Assembly (NCBI GenBank): GCA_037133215.1
Contig: JBAXOM010000016.1
Span: 1 to 26,536 of the forward strand
Length of the DNA: 26,536 nt
Source: F1-60-MAGs149 sp037133215
GTDB lineage: Bacteria > Actinomycetota > Thermoleophilia > Gaiellales > F1-60-MAGs149
Direction: 5' to 3'
Within the stretch, counting starts at the first letter, position 1; each line of letters begins with the position of its first letter. The notes under the pieces were generated by a model. The model saw only the letters and a list, made by a program, of their open reading frames with translations. It made no database searches and had not been told where the DNA came from. Below, piece by piece: positions 21,841 to 26,536 of this stretch. A program made the translations under genes and the position numbers.

Positions 21841-22392
21841 TTAGGCCGCCAGCGACAGCTTTGCGTCCTCCTCCGCCGCCTTGCGAGCGCGGGCGGGAAG
21901 ATACGGATGCCAAGAACGGGGGATCGACCGGGTGCCGAGCGTCAGATAGACATCGGGGTGAGGTGCCCGTGGTGTCTTCTGCAACGGCATCCCGGCCTCA
22001 TGTGGCAACCGGTCACGTTTGCGGAGATTGCACGGCGAACAGGCCGTGACCACGTTCTCCCACGTCGACTCGCCACCACGCGAGCGTGGGTTGACGTGAT
22101 CGAGCGTGAGGCGATTTCCGCTGCCGCAGTATTGGCAGGCATTGCCATCGCGGGCGAAGAGCGCACGCCGCGTAATGCGCCGCGACGTAAAGCGTGGCAC
22201 CTTGACGTACGAGACCAGTCGAATCACCACGGGATGAGGCAGTGACGTCGAGGGAGAGCGGATCATGCGCTCCGGATGCGCCTCGAGGACGACGGCCTTC
22301 TGCGACAGCACGAGACTACACGCCCGCCAAACGCTGGTCACGTTGAGCGGTTCGTACGTCGCGTTCAACACGAGCACGCTTCCTGTCATCAC
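21841..22392 (-). CDS. HNH endonuclease family protein
   Basis: At 183 residues, this protein has an N-terminal domain with VLVLNATYEPLNVTS and RACSLVLSQKAVVLE. It is followed by a zinc-bound HNH fold: CQYC (86-89), TLDHVNPRSRGGESTWENV (DH at 98-99) and CSPCN (118-122). This is the widespread, chromosomally encoded HNH family of actinobacteria and cyanobacteria, similar in layout to Cas9-type HNH folds but without any CRISPR context. Its cellular role is not established. The catalytic His99, Asn122 and four zinc Cys are all present, so it should be an active nuclease. The start may be GTG 22392 or ATG 22389; TACCCT six bases before the GTG favours a leaderless start there. It is a single gene 48 bases upstream of the PdtaS start. 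Confidence 0.9.
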   Translation of the reverse strand: MMTGSVLVLNATYEPLNVTSVWRACSLVLSQKAVVLEAHPERMIRSPSTSLPHPVVIRLVSYVKVPRFTSRRITRRALFARDGNACQYCGSGNRLTLDHVNPRSRGGESTWENVVTACSPCNLRKRDRLPHEAGMPLQKTPRAPHPDVYLTLGTRSIPRSWHPYLPARARKAAEEDAKLSLAA

Positions 22393-22398
22393 ACCGCG

Positions 22399-22404
22399 AG
22401 GGTA
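22399..22404 (-). promoter_or_regulatory. Putative -10 element of the HNH endonuclease gene
   Basis: TACCCT on the minus strand is six bases from GTG 22392 and nine from ATG 22389, without a Shine-Dalgarno sequence. Confidence 0.45.
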
Positions 22405-22439
22405 GCAGTGCCCTCCCGGCGTTTACCGAAATGTGACCG

Positions 22440-22928
22440 TCAGCGCAACGCGTGGGTGATCGCCTGCTGCTCCTCAGGCGTCAACGCCAGTGAGCCGGCC
22501 CCACCCCGGAGGACATCTTTGACGAACAGGCTCGTGACCGTCCCTGCGTGCACGGCACTGATCACAATGCCGGACCCGTTGCGATCGAGCAGCGCGAGCG
22601 ACGTCGAGCGACGCCCGTCTTCGTCGTCATTGGCATCGAAGCGAACAATCGAACGGCGACGAAGCACCACGTCGAGAGTGCCCAGTGCAGACACGACCTC
22701 ATCCCGCAGATGCACGCCATCGAGTTCAAGCCGCTCCATCCGGGCCTGCATACCAACCGCAAACTCCACGAGATCGACCGGTTCGCCCGCCAGGAGTGCC
22801 TGCTCAGCACGACGCAACCGCCCGGCCCACATTGCTGTGCGGGCCGCAATCACGAGCGCCACGATTGCCAGCACCACGCCGACACCGGCCACGACCAACG
22901 CCACCGTGCCCTGCAATTCGGTGGTCAC
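22440..22928 (-). CDS. DUF4446 family membrane protein
   Basis: This 162-residue protein has one N-terminal transmembrane helix (GTVALVVAGVGVVLAIVALVI, residues 7-27), a linking helix RLRRAEQALLAGEP and a globular domain. That domain contains IVRFDANDDEDGRRSTSLALLDRNGSGIVIS, read here as a pattern over residues 94-124: RFDA, then SLALLD, then NGSGIVIS. LTPEEQQAITHAL closes it. These are the conserved blocks of DUF4446, known from Firmicutes and actinobacteria without an assigned function. In many members the first block reads RyNAF and includes GGDQSF; here DEDGRRS replaces it. The GTG start at 22928 is 14 bases after the stop of the upstream gene on the same strand, so the two are probably co-transcribed. 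Confidence 0.85.
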   Translation of the reverse strand: MTTELQGTVALVVAGVGVVLAIVALVIAARTAMWAGRLRRAEQALLAGEPVDLVEFAVGMQARMERLELDGVHLRDEVVSALGTLDVVLRRRSIVRFDANDDEDGRRSTSLALLDRNGSGIVISAVHAGTVTSLFVKDVLRGGAGSLALTPEEQQAITHALR

Positions 22929-22942
22929 CGCAATCCCTGTGC

Positions 22943-24190
22943 TCAGGCGGGCTTGAGGCGGAACTGGATCTGGTAGACGCCGATGTTGTTATCGATGTTC
23001 TGCTCGCCCGGTACCTTCTCGACCGTCACCTTTGCCGTCACGACACTGTCGAAGACAATGTCGGAGAGGCCAAACGGAATCTCTACCGTGCCCTGAGCAC
23101 CGGGGTCGAGGGTCGTGATCTCGCCCGTTGGCAACGCGCGGTCGTCCATGCCCTTGGCGCGCAGCACGACGTTGATCTTGACGGAGACCTCGGTGGCATC
23201 GCCGGAGTTCTGGACGGTCACAGCCAACGACATGTTGTTCGCGCTGTCGACCTGGTTGACCGATGCGGGGTCAAGCTGCACCGTGCCCGGGTTGAAGGCT
23301 GTGCTGATCAGGGTGGTGCCATGCAACGCGCCGGCGGTCGTCACGCCCGAGCTACTCGTTGACGTAACGATCGAGCCATCCGTCGCGGTACTCGTCGTAA
23401 CGGTCCCGCCACCATCGACGGGTGTTCCCCCCAGGAGCGCATTCAAAATCGACTGCATACGCTGAGGCGCGGCAAACTCAATCAGTTTCGGATCGACGAA
23501 TTGCGAGTCATCAACAGTGGCGTCGATGGACTTCTGCGCGAGGACTTGCTTACTCGGATCCTGATACGAGTCTGAGTAGACAACGTCCGATGCGATCAGG
23601 CGCTGGAAGGTGGCCGCGACTGCTGCCGACTGTTCGAGCGGTACCTGACCGGTTGTACCAGCGGCCGTAAAGGCGTCGGTGAGTGCGCGTTGCAGACCCT
23701 GAAGCCCACTCACGCGGTACTGCATCGACTGCACAAGAAACGGTGTGTACGGCGCCAGTCCGTCGGGCGCGCCGAGGGCCGCGGCATTCGACGCGATCTG
23801 CTGCTGAGCCTGAATCTCGCGCGTCAGCGACTTGTTGAGTCCGTCGGGTGTCTGCCCTGCGGTCAGGATCGCGGCAGAGAACTCAGATCCAACCGCACCC
23901 GATGCCTTGGCAACCTCGTTCGATTGCGCCACAAACGACTGATACGACGAGACCTCGCGGTCGCGCTGACAACGCTGAACAAGGAAGTAGCCGGCGACGA
24001 CGACAATCAGGACGCCGATCGCGAGGACGAGCAGGCGCTGAGGACCCTTGCCACGCGCAGCGCCCGGCAAGGAAGGCCGCTTTCGCCCAGAACGCTCGGG
24101 CGGGGCCTCGTCGTACTCGTCGTCAAAAAAGGAAAGGAACGCAGGCATAAATGGCGAATCGGGAGCAGTGCTGTCCCGGTCTTTCGCCAC
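22943..24190 (-). CDS. Membrane-anchored extracytoplasmic protein, unknown function
   Basis: From GTG 24190 the protein has 415 residues. A short acidic then basic cytoplasmic stretch (FDDEYDEAPPERSGRKRPS) is followed by one transmembrane helix (LLVLAIGVLIVVVAGYFLV, about 52-70). An alpha-helical extracytoplasmic region follows (about 75-245, with SNEVAKASGAVGSEFSAAIL and LQGLQRALTDAFTAAGT). A Thr/Ser/Gly-rich linker comes next (about 265-300). The C-terminal Ig-like domain contains MSLAVTVQNSGDATEVSVK and ITTLDPGAQGTVEIPF, resembling CARDB/NEW3 adhesion-type beta domains. No catalytic motif is seen. An alternative TTG start at 24211 with GGGAGGA near it would add seven residues. It diverges from the Ser/Thr kinase across only about 40 bases, which suggests shared regulation or a kinase-membrane partner relationship; this is inferred. 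Confidence 0.7.
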   Translation of the reverse strand: MAKDRDSTAPDSPFMPAFLSFFDDEYDEAPPERSGRKRPSLPGAARGKGPQRLLVLAIGVLIVVVAGYFLVQRCQRDREVSSYQSFVAQSNEVAKASGAVGSEFSAAILTAGQTPDGLNKSLTREIQAQQQIASNAAALGAPDGLAPYTPFLVQSMQYRVSGLQGLQRALTDAFTAAGTTGQVPLEQSAAVAATFQRLIASDVVYSDSYQDPSKQVLAQKSIDATVDDSQFVDPKLIEFAAPQRMQSILNALLGGTPVDGGGTVTTSTATDGSIVTSTSSSGVTTAGALHGTTLISTAFNPGTVQLDPASVNQVDSANNMSLAVTVQNSGDATEVSVKINVVLRAKGMDDRALPTGEITTLDPGAQGTVEIPFGLSDIVFDSVVTAKVTVEKVPGEQNIDNNIGVYQIQFRLKPA

Positions 24191-24229
24191 ATTACCACTC
24201 GATCCTCCCAATTACCTGCGGCAGGAGCT

Positions 24230-26074
24230 GTGACCGTCCGTCCCCTCCGTAGTGCGCCGCACGGTGTGCCGCCACTTTTTCCTGAGGGGATCGTCGCTGA
24301 TCGGTACCGAATTATCGAGACAATCGGGGTTGGTGGTAGTGCCACCGTCTTCGAGGCGGAGGATCTTCAGACCGGCGAAATGGTTGCCCTCAAGGCGATT
24401 CCGGCTGAGGAGAAGCTGCGCCGACGCGCCCGTCGCGAGATGCGAGCGGTCAGTTCGCTCGACCACGGCGCCATCGTGCGCATGCTCAGTAACGCCGAAG
24501 ATGAGAACTACATCTTCGTCTCGTTCGAGCTGGTCCGCGGTAACGATCTCTCTGTCGTATTGCGCGAGAAGCGCCTCGAGGAGTCCGAAATTCTGCGCGC
24601 CGTCGCTGCCGTCTGTGATGCCCTTGAGCATGCCCACGCCCGCGGGGTCATCCATCGTGACGTCAAGCCCGGCAACATCCTGCTGCGCGATGACGGCATC
24701 CTCAAGTTGACCGACTTCGGTATCGCGCAGATGGACCACCCCGATGCCACCGTCGATGAGAGCCTGCTCGGCACGCTTTCGTACATGGCGCCCGAGCAGG
24801 TGCGTGGCGAGATGCTGACGGGCTCCGTCGACGTCTGGGCAGCGGCGCTCGTGGCCTACGAAGCACTGACCCGCAAGAACCCGTACCGCTCCAAGAATCC
24901 GGTTGAGCTCGCAGAGAAGCATCGCAAGCTGCGCCTTTCGTTGCGGGCAGAACGCCCCGACCTACCCGAGGCCGCGACCAAGATGATCGATCGCGCTCTC
25001 GATCTCGATAACCAACGCCGGCCCCTGCCAAGCCAGTTGCGCGACGCTCTCCTGCGCGGCGCCGTCGCCATGGAACGCGGGGGCGCAGAACTGGATCCGT
25101 CGATCGAGATGCCGCCGATGGAACCGCGCGTTCGGCTCCGCAAGCGATGGCTGCGGGCCGTCCCAGACCTGATCGACGAACGTCGCGAGCGCCACGAGCA
25201 CGCAGAGCCGGGCGAACAGTCCCAGGCCGAGGCGCGCATTACCGCCGCCCTGACCCGCATGCAGCCGCATTGGCCCGTGGCCCTAACGGGTGTCGCCAGC
25301 CTGTTCCTGCTCGGTGCCCTGCCGTTTTATCCAACCGGCTGGCCGCTTGCGATCGCACTGCTCGCAGCCGTCGTGGCACTCCGCCTGCCCTTGATCGCCG
25401 GTGCCCTCGTTCTGGCTGCAGCCCTACCCCTGCTCGGGAACCTCGCCTTTGGCCTCGTGCCGGGCGGTGCGCTGATTGCGGTCGCGTGGATGATTCTTCT
25501 GGCCCGTGATGGCAAGCGAATCCTGCTTCCCCTCCTCGCACCACTCTGCACACTCTGTTTCGCGTGGTCGCTTTATCCCCTCCTCGCGGGCTCGTCCCCG
25601 CGCGCCTACATCCGTGGTGCCCTCGGTGCCGCCGGCGCCCTGGCGATGACCGTGGCCCTCGGACTGTCGGGCTACGGCTCGCCGTTTAGCCCCACCCCAC
25701 AGTTGGCGACGCTCGGTACCCAACTGGCAGGCGCTGATGATGCGATCGCCACTGCCGGCACGGTTGCCGCGGCAATTGGCTTTGGCCCCCTGCTTTTGGC
25801 AGTGCTCTGGGCCACACTCTCGGTGACTGCGCCAATGGTGCTCTCCACAACCGGACGTGCACTCGGAATTACCGCTGGTTTGTGGCTCAGCCTCGGCACA
25901 TTGACCACTCTGGCAATCCCGGTCGTGCTGACGGGCGCACTGTTCGCACCCGTCCCAATCGTGATGGGCGCTGGGGCGGCGGGTATAGTGATTTTTGTCC
26001 GCTCTCGTAGCCTTGACACCGCCACCTTGGCGGCCGTGGACAGCAAGTCAACTGGCAATCAGAGGATGTTCTAA
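24230..26074 (+). CDS. Ser/Thr protein kinase with polytopic C-terminal membrane domain
   Basis: From GTG 24230 this is a 614-residue protein. The kinase domain (about 25-275) is complete: glycine loop GVGGSATVFEAED (33-45), Lys55 in VALKAIP, HRDVKPGNIL (142-151), DFG (162-164), GTLSYMAPEQ (181-190) and DVWAAALVAYEALT. A basic, Glu-rich linker (295-345) leads into about 255 residues of consecutive hydrophobic helices, perhaps eight or more, ending in a short tail. Bacterial PknB-type kinases usually have one helix and PASTA repeats; this one has neither, so any signal is sensed within the membrane. It overlaps fhaA by one base, and FHA proteins bind phosphothreonine, so FhaA is the likely substrate or partner. 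The start is uncertain; AGGAG lies two bases before GTG 24230, closer than usual. Confidence 0.9.
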   Translation: MTVRPLRSAPHGVPPLFPEGIVADRYRIIETIGVGGSATVFEAEDLQTGEMVALKAIPAEEKLRRRARREMRAVSSLDHGAIVRMLSNAEDENYIFVSFELVRGNDLSVVLREKRLEESEILRAVAAVCDALEHAHARGVIHRDVKPGNILLRDDGILKLTDFGIAQMDHPDATVDESLLGTLSYMAPEQVRGEMLTGSVDVWAAALVAYEALTRKNPYRSKNPVELAEKHRKLRLSLRAERPDLPEAATKMIDRALDLDNQRRPLPSQLRDALLRGAVAMERGGAELDPSIEMPPMEPRVRLRKRWLRAVPDLIDERRERHEHAEPGEQSQAEARITAALTRMQPHWPVALTGVASLFLLGALPFYPTGWPLAIALLAAVVALRLPLIAGALVLAAALPLLGNLAFGLVPGGALIAVAWMILLARDGKRILLPLLAPLCTLCFAWSLYPLLAGSSPRAYIRGALGAAGALAMTVALGLSGYGSPFSPTPQLATLGTQLAGADDAIATAGTVAAAIGFGPLLLAVLWATLSVTAPMVLSTTGRALGITAGLWLSLGTLTTLAIPVVLTGALFAPVPIVMGAGAAGIVIFVRSRSLDTATLAAVDSKSTGNQRMF

Positions 26075-26536
26075 TGGGTTTTCTGCGACGTATCGAGAGT
26101 CGACTGGAGGGGGTCTTTGAGGGCGGCATCGGCCGAACCTTCCGCTCCCACGTCCAACCCGTCGAATTGGCCCGCAAACTGACGAAAGAGATGGATGACA
26201 ACAAGGTCATTTCCGTCCAACAGGTCTACGTCCCAAACGCCTATACGGTTTTTCTCGCACCCGATGATCGCGAACAGTTCCTCGCCTACGAAGCCCGTCT
26301 CCGCACAGAATTGGCTGGCTACCTGACGGAGCACGCACGCCGTGAGGGCTACTCGCTGCCGGGTCGGGCCCGCGTGATGATCGAGACCGCCGACGAGCTT
26401 GAGGTTGGCACGTTTGGGATTGCCGCGGAGATGGAAGAGACACCACCACCGGTCGCCATGGATAGCCCACCACCGGCCGAAGAACTCCCGGCAGAATTCG
26501 GTGGCGGTGCCGTCCCGGCCGCCGCGGCCGTGGCTC
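26074..26536 (+). CDS. fhaA: FhaA-type protein, DUF3662 domain (partial, 3' end outside window)
   Basis: The first 154 codons are present and run off the window edge. The N-terminal domain begins MGFLRRIESRLEGVFEGGIG and continues with FRSHVQPVELARKLTKEMD, VYVPNAYTVFLAP and LPGRARVMIETADEL. These are typical of DUF3662, found at the start of actinobacterial FhaA. A Pro/Glu/Ala-rich linker follows from about residue 120. In mycobacteria FhaA has a C-terminal FHA domain that recognises phosphothreonine on kinases and on the MurJ-related protein, linking PknB signalling to peptidoglycan synthesis; that domain would lie beyond the window. The ATG overlaps the kinase stop (TAATG) and has AGAGGA upstream, so the two are coupled. 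Confidence 0.92.
   Translation, partial: MGFLRRIESRLEGVFEGGIGRTFRSHVQPVELARKLTKEMDDNKVISVQQVYVPNAYTVFLAPDDREQFLAYEARLRTELAGYLTEHARREGYSLPGRARVMIETADELEVGTFGIAAEMEETPPPVAMDSPPPAEELPAEFGGGAVPAAAAVA

Noticed and set aside
21841..22392. HNH protein as part of a CRISPR-Cas or restriction system
   Set aside because: No repeats, cas genes, methyltransferase or specificity subunit is present; it matches the common stand-alone chromosomal HNH family.

Overview
The window is GC-rich, almost gap-free bacterial DNA with short intergenic spaces, many GTG starts and frequent ATGA/GTGA gene overlaps. An ANTAR regulator with a HisKA_2 kinase, an FhaA-type (DUF3662) protein beside a Ser/Thr kinase, a DUF4446 protein and promoters compatible with leaderless transcripts all suggest an actinobacterium. 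The gene set reminds me of class Thermoleophilia (Solirubrobacterales/Gaiellales), but that placement is an inference. I see no rRNA, tRNA, CRISPR array, transposase or phage gene.

Layout. The 3' end of a secreted protein with a family 2 carbohydrate-binding module (1-414) faces a universal stress protein (538-969, minus), with a long nested inverted repeat between them. A minus-strand replication cluster tmk-holB-ricT (1035-3537) follows; it is a reduced version of the order known from Bacillus. Diverging from tmk is a plus-strand envelope block: a LytR_C-domain protein, an O-antigen-ligase-like polytopic protein with TPRs, a small secreted protein and a YbjQ-family protein (3615-7146). A FabF-type ketosynthase lies on the minus strand (7166-8368). 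Next is a plus-strand module made of a secreted protein with helical repeats and a His/Gly/Pro-rich tail, an OmpR-type response regulator and its histidine kinase (8474-11337).

The most interesting region is 11390-14414. A phosphosulfolactate synthase (ComA) homologue is followed at once by a short fumarate-reductase/aspartate-oxidase-like flavoprotein and by a geranylgeranyl-reductase-like flavoprotein. ComA joins sulfite to phosphoenolpyruvate, and a fumarate-reductase fold next to it could act on a sulfonate analogue of fumarate. This is a candidate undescribed sulfonate or sulfonated-cofactor pathway. Downstream are an ACT-domain protein, a membrane-anchored protein with an FlgD-like Ig fold, and a translationally coupled glycan module: NAD-sugar epimerase, family 2 glycosyltransferase and a degenerate polysaccharide-deacetylase-like protein (16476-19428).

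The last part holds a minus-strand operon pdtaS-pdtaR-clpS (19425-21792), an HNH endonuclease, a DUF4446 protein and a membrane-anchored protein of unknown function. Diverging from that protein is a Ser/Thr kinase with a polytopic C-terminal half, followed by the start of fhaA, which runs off the window.

At least six genes have a TAnnnT -10-like hexamer 6-7 bases before the start codon and no Shine-Dalgarno sequence, as expected for leaderless mRNAs. Others (uspA, ybjQ, the repeat protein) have clear Shine-Dalgarno sites, so both initiation modes appear to be in use.
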